A stretch of 64,000 bases of DNA from Acidimicrobiales bacterium (GCA_015478655.1 JADMIJ010000004.1:1-64000), one strand, 5' to 3'. Positions 15,767-25,212 are shown, counted from the first letter of the stretch. Numbers and translations: made by a program. Notes: generated from the letters alone by a model not told the origin.

Positions 15767-17295
15767 GCGGGCTGAGCCGCTGGAACCCGGTCGCCGGGTT
15801 GGCCCGGTCGTGGGGGCACTTCGTCCGGCGTCCCCGCTCCACACAGATCCGCACCTTGGCCATCGTGGGCACGGTTCTCATCGGGACGGTCGCATGGGTG
15901 GTCACCGCCCCACCCAGCTCCTCCACCGGAGCGGCACCTACCGGCGGACTGTCGGCAACGGGAGGAACCGCCACCTCCGCCGTCCCCGTCAGTCAGGCCA
16001 GCACGTCGACACGAGGGGTCACCAAGGACAGCATCAACGTTGTCTTCCCGATCGTCTCCCTGTCGTCGTTGGCCGGCAAGGAGGGGTTCGCTTCCGACAT
16101 CGAGTTCGGTGAGCAGGAAAAAGCCATTCGGCTCTACGTCAAGGAGATCAACGACGCCGGCGGGATCAACGGCCGGATGATCAATCCGATCATCACGACG
16201 TTCGACCCGCTGAGCCCATCGAGCATGCGGTCGTTGTGCAAGACGTGGACCGAGGGATCCCCGGCCGCCTTCGCGGTGGTCGACGGCCTCGGTGACTGGC
16301 GGGACGACAACCAGCTGTGCATCACCCAGGAGGGGCACACGCCGTTCATCGGGCAGTGGTCGACGGTCACCAACTGGACCAATTTGGGATCGCCGTACTT
16401 GTGGTGGACCGGTCCGGACCAGGCCGTCATCCTCAAAGCGGTGGTCAACTGGGGCTTGAGCACCAAACTCCTCGGTGGTAATCGCAAGGTCGGAGTGGTC
16501 GTGGGCGACCGGGCCTCGGACCAGGTGGCCCTCAACGACTACCTCCTGCCCGACCTGCGCCGGGCCGGGATCACCCCGGTCATCGAAACCATCGCCACCG
16601 ATCCCTCCGCCACGGCCACCACGGATGCCGAGGCCCCACTGGCCATCCAGCAACTCCGCACCGACGGTGTCACCACGGTGATCCCACTGATCCAATTCAA
16701 CGTCTTCTACCCGCTGCTTCAGGCCCAGACCGCTCAGAACTACTTCCCACGGCTGTTGCTGAGCGACTACGAGGCGACTATCCAGGGGTCCCTCGGGCTG
16801 TTGCCCTTGCCCTATGCCAAGGCCCTCGACGGCCAGGAAGGGTTGACGACCATGACCCTGGGCGGCATCGACGACGATCGTCCCCAGAGCCAGGGCGGCT
16901 ACGACCCCGGTGTGCGCAGCTGCTTCACCACGTGGCACAAGGCCTATCCGCAGATCCCTCCCGGCAACCAGTCCTTCTACATCGAGGAACAGGGTCCCGT
17001 CATCTCGTGGTGCCAGGCCGTACGCCTCTTTGCCACTGCTGCCCAGGCCGCCGGCCCGACGCTCAACCGGCGTACGTTCGTGACCGCCATGTCCAAGGTC
17101 ACCGGCTTCCCGGGCACCTTCTCCCCGATCCTCAGCTACGGTCCCACCAAGCATTACGGCCCGACCGACTACCAGGTGGTCAGGCTCCACATCAATTCGC
17201 CCCCGTCGGCCCAGTGCAAACTGCCGAAGAATCACGTGCCACAGGGAACGTGTTGGGTCACGGTGCAACCCTTTGCCCCCTTGCCCACCGGCTGA
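15763..17295 (+). CDS. Liv-type ABC transporter substrate-binding protein
   Basis: The product is 510 aa. An N-terminal membrane segment (about residues 40-60, RTLAIVGTVLIGTVAWVV) anchors it outside the membrane, followed by a Ser/Thr/Gly linker. A type I periplasmic-binding fold then begins at KDSINVVFPIVSL, with KAIRLYVKEINDAGGINGR, the hallmark of branched-chain-amino-acid (LivJ/K-like) receptors, which also bind other small molecules. The ATG at 15763 has AGGGGGG 5 nt upstream and overlaps the leader ORF stop. The stop shares a base with the start of the GH13 gene (TGATG). There is no permease beside it. The Liv-like transporter at 29820-34924 lacks its own receptor and could be the partner, but that is speculation. 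Confidence 0.85.
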   Translation: MSGLSRWNPVAGLARSWGHFVRRPRSTQIRTLAIVGTVLIGTVAWVVTAPPSSSTGAAPTGGLSATGGTATSAVPVSQASTSTRGVTKDSINVVFPIVSLSSLAGKEGFASDIEFGEQEKAIRLYVKEINDAGGINGRMINPIITTFDPLSPSSMRSLCKTWTEGSPAAFAVVDGLGDWRDDNQLCITQEGHTPFIGQWSTVTNWTNLGSPYLWWTGPDQAVILKAVVNWGLSTKLLGGNRKVGVVVGDRASDQVALNDYLLPDLRRAGITPVIETIATDPSATATTDAEAPLAIQQLRTDGVTTVIPLIQFNVFYPLLQAQTAQNYFPRLLLSDYEATIQGSLGLLPLPYAKALDGQEGLTTMTLGGIDDDRPQSQGGYDPGVRSCFTTWHKAYPQIPPGNQSFYIEEQGPVISWCQAVRLFATAAQAAGPTLNRRTFVTAMSKVTGFPGTFSPILSYGPTKHYGPTDYQVVRLHINSPPSAQCKLPKNHVPQGTCWVTVQPFAPLPTG

Positions 17296-18911
17296 TGGGT
17301 TCCAGTGCACCGGGCACAGACTCGCCCTCCCCGTGGTGGCAGTCAGGGATCCTCTACCAGATCTATGTGCGCTCGTTCGCCGACTCCAACGGCGACGGAG
17401 TCGGCGACCTCCCGGGGGTCATCGACCACCTCGACTATCTGCAGTGGCTGGGTGTCGACGGCATCTGGCTGAGCCCGATCAACGTCTCCCCCAATGCGGA
17501 CTGGGGCTACGACGTGGCCGACTACCTGGGGGTCGATCCCGAAATCGGCACCGAGGACGATGTCGACCGGCTCATCGCAGAGGCGGGAAAGCGCCACATC
17601 AGGGTGCTCCTCGACCTGGTGCCCAGTCACACCAGCGAGCGCCACCCGTGGTTCCTCGATGCTCGTTCGTCGAGGACGGCGCCACGTCGCGACTGGTACG
17701 TGTGGGCCGACTCGAAGCCCGACGGATCGGCCCCCAACAACTGGGTGTCGAGCTTCGGCGGGGCGGCATGGACCCTCGATGCGATCACTGACCAGTACTA
17801 CCTGCACAACCATCTGCAAGAGCAGCCCGACCTCAACTGGTGGAACGATGAGGTCCGACAGGAGTTCGACGGCATCCTGGTCCATTGGCTGGCTCGGGGG
17901 GTGTCCGGATTCCGCATCGATGTGTGCAACGGGATGATCAAAGACGCACTCCTGAGGGACAACCCGCCGGCCCGCGACTCCGATCCGCTGGACGTTCGGA
18001 TCTTCGGGCAGCGCCCCGTGTACAACGGCAACCGCCCAGAAGTGCACGAGGTCATCCGGAGGTGGAGGACGCTAGCCGACGGGTACCCGGGGTCCGTGCT
18101 GGTGGGGGAGACGCCGGTGCCGGAGATCGACACGCTGGCGAACTACTACGGGACGGGGAGTGACGAGCTTCACCTGGCGTTCAACTTCCCGTTTATCAAC
18201 GCCCCGTTGGAAGCCGATGTGCTCCGGACCATCGTCGAGGCCACCGAGAAGGCCCTCCCCGCCGGGAGCTGGCCGGTGTGGACGGGATCGAACCACGACA
18301 TGTCCAGGCTCGCCACCCGGTGGGCCGGCGGCGATCCCGCCAAAGCCAGGGTGGCGCTGGTCATGCTCCTCTGCCTGCGGGGAACACCGGTGCTCTACCA
18401 GGGCGACGAGATCGGACTCACGGACACCGACGTGCCGCGCCATCAACTCCGGGACCCGCTCGGGGTTGCCTACTGGCCGGCCTACGCCGGCCGCGAAGCC
18501 ATGCGGACACCGATGCCCTGGCGGGATGCGCCGGGCGGTGGGTTCACCGACCCGAAGGTGCAACCGTGGCTGCCCTTCGGGGACCTCTCGGCGTCCAACG
18601 TCCACGACCAGAGGGACGACCCCACCTCCATGCTCACCCTGGCCCGGGACGTCATCGCCCTGCGGCGGGACACCCCCGGGTTGCAGACGGGCCCTTACCG
18701 GTCCTTGGATGCTCCCCCAGGGGCCTGGGTATGGAGCCGCGGCGAGCGGATGGTGGTGGCGCTCAACATGGCCGATGAAGATGTGGTGGTCAGCGGCGTC
18801 GCTGGCACCGTGCGGGTCGGCACCGATGGTCGTCGCCAGGGAAAGCACGTCGGGGACGGCATCCCACTGCGCGGCTGGGAGGCCGTGGTGGTGGAACGAG
18901 ATGACCCATGA
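17295..18911 (+). CDS. GH13 alpha-glucosidase (oligo-1,6-glucosidase/trehalose-type)
   Basis: The product is 538 aa, cytosolic, with no signal peptide. It is a GH13 TIM barrel: the N-terminal WWQSGILYQIYVRSFADSNG is followed by VDGIWLSPI, the nucleophile strand GFRIDVCNG, the acid/base strand VLVGETP and the GSNHD Asp, so all three catalytic acids are present. It would release glucose from alpha-1,4 or alpha-1,6 oligosaccharides or related glucosides. The start overlaps the substrate-binding protein stop by one base, so it is translationally coupled and probably processes what that receptor helps import, or works alongside it. Its 3' end faces the ThuA gene. Confidence 0.9.
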   Translation: MGSSAPGTDSPSPWWQSGILYQIYVRSFADSNGDGVGDLPGVIDHLDYLQWLGVDGIWLSPINVSPNADWGYDVADYLGVDPEIGTEDDVDRLIAEAGKRHIRVLLDLVPSHTSERHPWFLDARSSRTAPRRDWYVWADSKPDGSAPNNWVSSFGGAAWTLDAITDQYYLHNHLQEQPDLNWWNDEVRQEFDGILVHWLARGVSGFRIDVCNGMIKDALLRDNPPARDSDPLDVRIFGQRPVYNGNRPEVHEVIRRWRTLADGYPGSVLVGETPVPEIDTLANYYGTGSDELHLAFNFPFINAPLEADVLRTIVEATEKALPAGSWPVWTGSNHDMSRLATRWAGGDPAKARVALVMLLCLRGTPVLYQGDEIGLTDTDVPRHQLRDPLGVAYWPAYAGREAMRTPMPWRDAPGGGFTDPKVQPWLPFGDLSASNVHDQRDDPTSMLTLARDVIALRRDTPGLQTGPYRSLDAPPGAWVWSRGERMVVALNMADEDVVVSGVAGTVRVGTDGRRQGKHVGDGIPLRGWEAVVVERDDP

Positions 18912-18987
18912 ATGCCCGCACAACCCTTCCAGACGGCCGCCCGTTCTGAACAGGCCCCTTCAGCGACGAAGGAAGGCCGACGCCAGC

Positions 18988-19695
18988 TCACGTCTCCCGG
19001 TCCACCGCCGTCAACCACTCGAGCCCCCCGGCCAGATGACGGAGATAGTCCTGGCTCTCCCAGGCCTGAGGGAAGTGGCCCAGGGACGTGGAGAAGATCC
19101 GACCCGACCCCTCGGTGAAGCACCATGACAGGGGATAGCTGGAGCCGGGGTCGCCTCGGGAGCCGCCGTCGGAGGAGCCGAGTTGCTCCGGCCGGGCGGC
19201 CAGCAGGACCCGGGCGTCGGGGCGGAGATCCCGAAAGGTGTACACCTCGTCGCGCCAGTGCCAGCTCGGGCCGAGATGGGCGACGGCAGGATGGGTGGGC
19301 TCGATGACATCCAGGGTGCACCACTGCGTCCAGGGGTGGCCGTCGAAGCGGGCGCCGACCAGCCGCCCGTAGTCCTCCCACCCGTAGCAGGAGTCGGTGG
19401 CCGAATGCACCGCCAGCACCGAGAGTCGCCCGCGGCGGGTGCCGTCGATCAGGGTGTGCTGCTGGGCCGCCGACCACGGTGTCTCCCCGATCGTGAACAG
19501 CGCCACCACACGAGCCGCTTCCAGGGCAGCCGGGTCGAGGGTTCGCACGTCGGTCACCCGGCAGTAGGAGAGGCCGGTGGCCTCGGCCAGCTGGGCCATG
19601 GCCGTGGCCGACTGGTCGAGCACTCCGTGGACCCCGGCCGGCCCGTCCCGATAGGGAGCCACCTGGGTGACGTACAACAAGGAGGGCGCGGCCAC
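18988..19695 (-). CDS. ThuA-domain protein (trehalose-utilisation-like)
   Basis: The product is 235 aa. It has a ThuA-like glutamine-amidotransferase-type flavodoxin fold: LLYVTQVAPYRDG at the N-terminus, ARVVALFTIGETPW, LAVHSATDSCYGWEDYGRLVGARFDGHPW and DEVYTFRDLRP. ThuA proteins are associated with oxidative sugar catabolism, and their biochemistry is uncertain. The GTG at 19695 gives the conserved start; TAGCAT (19704-19709) upstream could be the -10 of a leaderless message, with a slightly long 8-nt spacer. A longer in-frame ORF to 19800 would overlap the divergent GH78 gene. It lies between GH13 and GH78, which fits a sugar role. Confidence 0.8.
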   Translation of the reverse strand: MAAPSLLYVTQVAPYRDGPAGVHGVLDQSATAMAQLAEATGLSYCRVTDVRTLDPAALEAARVVALFTIGETPWSAAQQHTLIDGTRRGRLSVLAVHSATDSCYGWEDYGRLVGARFDGHPWTQWCTLDVIEPTHPAVAHLGPSWHWRDEVYTFRDLRPDARVLLAARPEQLGSSDGGSRGDPGSSYPLSWCFTEGSGRIFSTSLGHFPQAWESQDYLRHLAGGLEWLTAVDRET

Positions 19696-19743
19696 ATCGG
19701 GAGATGCTACCGGCGGGCTGCCGGGCCAATTAGGGTCTCCGAG

Positions 19744-22554
19744 ATGGGGGAGCGGGACGATGGCCAACCGCTGCGCACCTGGACGTTGAGCAGGCGACAA
19801 CTGCTGGCGGGCGGTCTGATGGGTGCGGCGGGTCTGGCCGTGGCCTCGGCCCTGCCGTCTGCGGCGGAGGCCGTTGGCGGGCAGCCCGATGCGCCGGCCG
19901 AGCTGACAGTCGACGGTCTCGCCGTCCCCATCGGTCTCAGCCCGGACGACGTCTACTTCGCCTGGCAGGTGCGGGACGACCGGCGTGGCGCACTCCAGAG
20001 CGCCTACCGCATCGAGGTCGCGGGACCAGTCCTCGGTTCACACCCGGCTCCGATTGTGTGGGACAGCGGACTGGTGGCATCCGCCGAGCAGGCCTTCGTG
20101 GCCTACGGCGGACCTCGGCTGGCCCCGGACGCCGCCTACTGCTGGACGGTGCAGACCTGGGACCGCTCGGGGCGTCCGGGGCTGCGGTCGACCCCGTCCG
20201 CATTCGAGACGGGGCTGGGGAACAGAGACTGGCGGGCCTCCTGGATCGGGCGGGTCAACAGCGAGGTCGCCGAGCCGGACCAGTACACCTACGCCCGCAC
20301 CGAGGTGACGCTGCGGGGCGGCCCGATCGCCCGGGCCCGGGCCTTTGTCTCGGGAGACCAGCAGTACGAGCTGTACGTGAACGGAGCTCGCGCCGGCAAG
20401 GGCCAGGCCTACAGCTTCCCCGACTCGATGTACTACGAGACCCTCGACGTCACCGGGCTCCTGCGGCCGGGAGCGGCCAACGCAGTGGGCATCGTGTCGA
20501 GCTGGCAGGGAGCGACCAAGGGGCATCCCGCCGGCAGTCCGGGGGTGATTGCCCAGATCGTCGTGCACTACCAGGACGGCCACATCGAGCGGGTGACGAC
20601 CGACGGGTCGTGGCGGGTTCGGAAGGGCGCGTGGCTGCCCGGCACCCAGCGCGACCTCGAGGGCGATCTGGTCGACTTCACCGAGAACATCGACGGGCCC
20701 GGTCAACCCGTCGGCTGGCAGCTGCCGGGCTTCGATGACCGAACGTGGTCGCCGGCAGTCGTGCTGGGCCGCGCCCCCACCAAGCCGTGGACCCGTCTCG
20801 TCCCGGTGCGGACCCGGATCGTCGAAGAGCCAGTGCGGCCGGTGTCCCTCTCGACACTGTCCTCGGGCGCGGTGGTGGCCGACTTCGGAAAGGTGTACGC
20901 CGCTGTCCCCACGGTCACCTTCCACCGGGGCACGCCCGGCCGCCGGGTCACCATGCGGGCGGGCTACCTGCTCGACCAGCCTGTGGTGGGGCAGCCGTTC
21001 ACCGGCACGCCCGGCCAGGTCTCCACCCAGCACGGCACCCAGCACACCGACATGAGCTACAGCTACATCCAGCGCGGGGGTGGGGCGGAGGAATTCCACC
21101 CTTTCGACTATCTGGGGTTCCGCTACTTCCAGATCGACAATCCCGGGGAGGTGCTCGCCCCCGGGGACGTCGTGGCCCTCACCCGCCACACCGCTCTTCC
21201 CGCCCAGCCGGCCGCCACCTTCTCGTCCGACCAACCAGTGATCGACGCCGTGTTCGGACTCGGACTCCACTCAGCCATGTTCACCGCGCAAGAGCAGTTC
21301 CTCGACACACCCACGAGGGAGAAGGGCCCGTGGCTCTTCGACGGCTTCAACGAATCGTGCACGGCCATGGCCGCGCTGGGCGAGCAGAATCTCACGCGGA
21401 AGTCTCTGCTCGAGTTCGGCCAGTCCCAAGACCGGTACTGGCCCAACGGGGCCGTCAACAAGATCTACCCGACCGGGCTGGGTGCGCTCGACATCAACGA
21501 GTCCACCGAGATCTACGTCGAATGGGTATGGCAGTACTGGATACACACCGGGGACCGGGCCCTCCTCCACTCTGTCTATGGGGTGCTTCGCCGCATCTCG
21601 GACTACGTCCAGCGCGCCGTGTCACCCGCCACCGGATTGGTGACCTCCCTGCCGGCCACCAACGTCTATTACGACTATCCGGTGGTCACCCGGTTGAACG
21701 TGCTCGGGGTCAATGTCTTTCGCCGGACGGCGGACGTGGCCGAAGTGCTCCAGAGGCCTGCGGATGAGATCGCCGGCCAGCGCCGGCGCCAGGCCGCCGC
21801 CACCAGGGCCGTCAACCGCCGCCTGACCCGCAGAGACGGGACCTATGTCGACGGCCTGATGGGCGACGGGACCCCGACGCCGTCGGCGTCCCAGACGGCC
21901 AATGCCTGTGCCGCCTTCTACGGGGTGGTGCCTGCCCATCGCCTGGGCACGGTGGCGCGCTATGTGAGCAGCCTCGGGATGCAGGCCCCTCCCCAGCTGG
22001 CCGCCGAGGTCCTGGGGACCATGGCGCTCGGTGGTCTGTACGGCGACCTGGTGGCGCGCCTGACCGATGCCACCACCGACGGCTGGGCCAACATCCTGTC
22101 CCGGGGCGCCACCTTCACCTGGGAGGTGTGGAACCCCTCCGACCTCAACGGCGACAGCATGTCGCACGGATGGGGGTCCAACGTGCTGGTGGAGATCCAG
22201 CGGTCACTCCTCGGAGTCCGTCCCACCGGGCCCGGCTTCGCCACCTTCGACGTGTCGCCGCCGACTGCCGGCCTGTCCCGGGCCGAAGGTTCGGTGCCGA
22301 CCCCCCGCGGCATGATCGCCGTCGCCTGGAGCCGGCCCACGGCGGCCGATCCGGGCTTCTCCCTGAACGTGACCGTGCCGACCAACAGCACCGCCACCGT
22401 CACCATGCCGGCGGACCGCGGGAGCGCTGTCACCGAGGGCGGCCGTTCTTCTGACCGGGCAGCCGGGGTTCGCTTGCTCGGTGTCGCCGATGGCCTCGCC
22501 CGCCTCGAGGTCGGCGCCGGCACCTACGATCTCCGCGACGCGTCTGCCTCGTGA
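19744..22554 (+). CDS. Tat-exported GH78 alpha-L-rhamnosidase
   Basis: The product is 936 aa. A twin-arginine signal (LSRRQLLAGGLMGAAGL, ending AEA) directs folded export. Bacterial rhamnosidase domains follow: an FN3-like domain (about 50-150), the N-terminal carbohydrate-binding region with YELYVNGARAGKG, a beta-sandwich, an (alpha/alpha)6 barrel with QFLDTPTREKGPWLFDG and ESTEIYVEWVWQYW, and a C-terminal domain. GH78 enzymes remove terminal L-rhamnose from plant glycosides and rhamnogalacturonan. The start ATG at 19744 follows TAGGGT (19731-19736) by 7 nt, a leaderless arrangement. An in-frame extension back to 19183 is antisense to ThuA. The lipoprotein gene overlaps its stop. Confidence 0.9.
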   Translation: MGERDDGQPLRTWTLSRRQLLAGGLMGAAGLAVASALPSAAEAVGGQPDAPAELTVDGLAVPIGLSPDDVYFAWQVRDDRRGALQSAYRIEVAGPVLGSHPAPIVWDSGLVASAEQAFVAYGGPRLAPDAAYCWTVQTWDRSGRPGLRSTPSAFETGLGNRDWRASWIGRVNSEVAEPDQYTYARTEVTLRGGPIARARAFVSGDQQYELYVNGARAGKGQAYSFPDSMYYETLDVTGLLRPGAANAVGIVSSWQGATKGHPAGSPGVIAQIVVHYQDGHIERVTTDGSWRVRKGAWLPGTQRDLEGDLVDFTENIDGPGQPVGWQLPGFDDRTWSPAVVLGRAPTKPWTRLVPVRTRIVEEPVRPVSLSTLSSGAVVADFGKVYAAVPTVTFHRGTPGRRVTMRAGYLLDQPVVGQPFTGTPGQVSTQHGTQHTDMSYSYIQRGGGAEEFHPFDYLGFRYFQIDNPGEVLAPGDVVALTRHTALPAQPAATFSSDQPVIDAVFGLGLHSAMFTAQEQFLDTPTREKGPWLFDGFNESCTAMAALGEQNLTRKSLLEFGQSQDRYWPNGAVNKIYPTGLGALDINESTEIYVEWVWQYWIHTGDRALLHSVYGVLRRISDYVQRAVSPATGLVTSLPATNVYYDYPVVTRLNVLGVNVFRRTADVAEVLQRPADEIAGQRRRQAAATRAVNRRLTRRDGTYVDGLMGDGTPTPSASQTANACAAFYGVVPAHRLGTVARYVSSLGMQAPPQLAAEVLGTMALGGLYGDLVARLTDATTDGWANILSRGATFTWEVWNPSDLNGDSMSHGWGSNVLVEIQRSLLGVRPTGPGFATFDVSPPTAGLSRAEGSVPTPRGMIAVAWSRPTAADPGFSLNVTVPTNSTATVTMPADRGSAVTEGGRSSDRAAGVRLLGVADGLARLEVGAGTYDLRDASAS

Positions 22555-23741
22555 GAGGGACGGGAGGAACGACCCGGCCACGACATGCCGAGTGGGCCGC
22601 CATGCTGCGCACTGGGTGCGCCATGGGTCTGGTGGCGCTGCTGTCGGCCTGCAGCGCCGGCGCCGGGGGGGGATCCGGCGGACCGAGCGGGTCGATCGGC
22701 TCGCCGTCCGCTCCGACCTTGACCGGACGGGAGCTCGTGGACGGCGCCGGCCATGCCTGCATCGTCGCTGGACCGGTGCCACCGACCGTCAACTGGTCGC
22801 AGCTCGTGAACCCGATCCTGTCCTACCCGACGGCGGGGGTGAAGGACGAGGCCCTCATCTGGGCCGGAGGCCGATGGCACATGCTCTTCAGCTACCTGAC
22901 CGCCGATGCCTCGCTGCCGGGCGGCGTGTCGTGGGGGATCGCCACCGCCACCAGTCCGGACCTTCTCCACTGGTCGGCGGCCTCACCGTGGCCCCGACAG
23001 GCGGGGGTGCTGGGTGTCGCCTCGCCCGACGTGGTGCGGGACCCGAGCGGTGGCTACCTCGTCACCTACCAGTCCGATCCGGGGGAGTCCGCTCCACCGG
23101 GAGCCCAGGATCGGCTCTATTACCGGACCTCCAGGGACCTCAGCACCTGGTCGGCGCCGCACCCGTTGGCCCAGTCGCTGGTCCCGTCGTCGCGGGACCG
23201 GATGATCGACGGCGCCCTCGTCTTCACCGGCCACCAAGTGCTGCTGGGATTCAAGTATTCGTCGCCGAGCCAGCCCTACGTGTTCGAGATGGCACGGTCG
23301 ACGACCGGATCGCCGCAGGGGCCGTGGCAACTGGTGGGACGGCCCGACATCACCGTCAATGGCGACACCATCGAAAACTATGAGTTCCTGACCCTGGCCG
23401 GCCGATGGCGTCTCGTGGCCACGTCGAACACCCTCGACCAACCGTGGCTGTTCACCCTGGCCGGCGATCCGGGCACCGCAGCGGGGTGGCTGCACTGGAG
23501 TGGCGGATACCAGCTCGATATCCCCTCCGAGGCCTTCAACACCGGTGCGGGGATCTCGAGCGTCGGCTTCGAGCACGCCAATTCAGCCTTTGTCTGCGAC
23601 GCCACCTCCCTGCCGCGCCACTTCTACTACGTGGTCTATGCCGGCAGCACCGAGCTGACCCAGTTCGGAGGCTGGGGACAGGCGCGGATCGGGGTGGCGC
23701 GGAGCACCGACCTGGTGCACTGGAGCGTGCCACCGGGCTGA
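22551..23741 (+). CDS. Surface lipoprotein with a five-bladed propeller glycosidase-like fold
   Basis: The product is up to 396 aa. A lipoprotein signal (MGLVALLSACS) predicts anchoring by a diacylglyceryl cysteine. The body has repeated blade motifs such as GVSWGIATATSPDLLHWS, YRTSRDLSTWSAPH and RIGVARSTDLVHWS, typical of GH43/GH62/GH117-like five-bladed propellers. The GTG at 22551 overlaps the GH78 stop (GTGA) and is used here because of coupling. The ATG at 22602 gives a shorter, more classical signal peptide and is an equally good choice. It probably trims arabinose- or galactose-type side chains, or binds glycans, next to the rhamnosidase. The exact activity is not readable. Confidence 0.8.
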   Translation: MRGTGGTTRPRHAEWAAMLRTGCAMGLVALLSACSAGAGGGSGGPSGSIGSPSAPTLTGRELVDGAGHACIVAGPVPPTVNWSQLVNPILSYPTAGVKDEALIWAGGRWHMLFSYLTADASLPGGVSWGIATATSPDLLHWSAASPWPRQAGVLGVASPDVVRDPSGGYLVTYQSDPGESAPPGAQDRLYYRTSRDLSTWSAPHPLAQSLVPSSRDRMIDGALVFTGHQVLLGFKYSSPSQPYVFEMARSTTGSPQGPWQLVGRPDITVNGDTIENYEFLTLAGRWRLVATSNTLDQPWLFTLAGDPGTAAGWLHWSGGYQLDIPSEAFNTGAGISSVGFEHANSAFVCDATSLPRHFYYVVYAGSTELTQFGGWGQARIGVARSTDLVHWSVPPG

Positions 23742-23805
23742 GCGCCGCCGGCTGCCTTGTCAAGCGCGCCGAACCCACCAGCCTGTGAAGTACCGGACCA
23801 CTGGT

Positions 23806-23824
23806 TAGAGTGACATGCATGTCA
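23806..23824 (+). promoter_or_regulatory. GH4-operon promoter with perfect 14-bp operator
   Basis: TAGAGT (23806-23811) is a good -10 box. It runs directly into the perfect palindrome TGACATGCATGTCA (23811-23824), so the operator covers the transcription start. The same arrangement, TAGAGTGACA-N4-TGTCAG, stands before the alcohol dehydrogenase operon at 40589-40571. A repressor binding here would block both. The -35 region is not recognisable. Confidence 0.65.
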
Positions 23825-23862
23825 GGTCTGTCCAACGTCGCCGGGCCGTGGGGCTGAGCTCG

Positions 23863-25212
23863 GTGCAGATCACCATCATCGGGGGCGGCAGCTACCAGTG
23901 GACCCCCGAGCTCCTGGCCGACGTGCTCAGCACGCCGTCGTTGGCCGGAGCCCATATCGTCCTCGAGGACATCGACTCCGCACCCCTGGAGAAGATGGAA
24001 GCCCTCGGTCGCATGGTCAACGAGTCGTTGGGAGCCAAGGCCACCTTCGCCACCACCACGGATCAGCGCCGGGCCCTCGAGGGCGCCGACTTCGTGATCG
24101 TGACCATCTCCACCGGCGGTTTCGATTCCATGGCCGCCGATCTGGAGGTGCCCGCCCGGCACGGCATCCGCCAGTCCGTGGGCGACACCGTGGGTCCCGG
24201 TGGCATCAGCCGATCCCTGCGCAATGTCCCCGTGCTGGTCGGAGTGGCCCAGGACATGGAGGCGATCTGTCCGGACGCCTGGATGCTCAACATCACCAAT
24301 CCGATGACATGCCTCACCCGAGCGGTGTGCGGGCAGACCGCGGTCAAGGCGGTCGGCCTCTGCCACGAGGTCGGGAACTGGACCATGGACCTTGCCATCG
24401 CCCTGGGCAAGACCCACGAGGCCGTGCAGCCCACCGTGGCCGGGGTCAACCACTTCCCGGTGGTCACCGCACTGGAGGTCGACGGAGCCGACGGGTTCGC
24501 CATCCTCACCGACATGGTGGAGGAGGCGGGAGGACTCACGGCGTTGGCGCCGCACCCCGGGCGACCCGAGGCCGAAGAGTTCTCGCGCCTCGACTTCCTC
24601 CAGCGTCACGCCCTCAAGCTCACGATGTTCGACAAGTGGGGCGCGCTGCCCGCAGCCGGCGATCGTCACATCGCGGAATTCCTCCCCTGGGTGCTGACCG
24701 ATGAGTCGCACTGGGGCGGCGACTTCAACATCGAATTGACATCCATCGCCCAGCGCCAGAAGCACCAGAGCGGTTACATCGCCGATGTGGACGCCTGGCT
24801 GGACGGTACCAAGCCGCTGCAGACGTGGCAGTCGGGGGAACTGCCGGCACCGGTCATCGATTCGCTGTTGACCGGGACCCCCCGCAACGTCCCGGCCAAC
24901 ATCCCGAACGCCGGCCAGGTGCCCGACGTCCCTCTCGACGTGGTGGTCGAGTCGATCTGCGTGGTCGACGGCGACGGCGTGCGCGGCCGCGACATCGCCC
25001 CCCTTCCCGCCCCCTACGACGAGTTGGTCCGCAGGCACGTGGCCGTGGCCGAGATGACGGTGGCCGCGGCCGTCGCCGGCGATCGGAGGCTGGCCGACGC
25101 TGCCTTCTTCCTCGACCCTCTGGCCGGGCGGGGCGACCTCCATCAGACGGAGGCGATGGTCACCGACCTACTGTCGGCCACCGCGGCGTGGCTGCCCCAG
25201 TTCGACCTCTGA
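23863..25212 (+). CDS. GH4 NAD+/Mn2+-dependent alpha-glycosidase
   Basis: The product is 449 aa from the GTG at 23863, which gives the family N-terminus (M)QITIIGGGSYQWTP. The ATG at 23815 lies inside the operator palindrome and adds 16 Arg-rich residues not typical of GH4. Family signs are the Rossmann start IGGGS, LEDIDS, NITNPM, the metal-binding tetrad CHEV and GVNHFP. GH4 enzymes cleave by transient oxidation at C3. Phospho-glycoside members carry Asp or Asn after the Cys, whereas this one has His, so a non-phosphorylated glycoside or uronide is likely. It heads an operon with a dehydrogenase, aldolase, kinase and LarA. It is cytosolic. Confidence 0.9.
   Translation: MQITIIGGGSYQWTPELLADVLSTPSLAGAHIVLEDIDSAPLEKMEALGRMVNESLGAKATFATTTDQRRALEGADFVIVTISTGGFDSMAADLEVPARHGIRQSVGDTVGPGGISRSLRNVPVLVGVAQDMEAICPDAWMLNITNPMTCLTRAVCGQTAVKAVGLCHEVGNWTMDLAIALGKTHEAVQPTVAGVNHFPVVTALEVDGADGFAILTDMVEEAGGLTALAPHPGRPEAEEFSRLDFLQRHALKLTMFDKWGALPAAGDRHIAEFLPWVLTDESHWGGDFNIELTSIAQRQKHQSGYIADVDAWLDGTKPLQTWQSGELPAPVIDSLLTGTPRNVPANIPNAGQVPDVPLDVVVESICVVDGDGVRGRDIAPLPAPYDELVRRHVAVAEMTVAAAVAGDRRLADAAFFLDPLAGRGDLHQTEAMVTDLLSATAAWLPQFDL

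Noticed and set aside
19183-19743. Extension of the GH78 frame back to 19183
   Set aside because: It is antisense to the ThuA gene. The Tat signal and the -10 box both point to the ATG at 19744.
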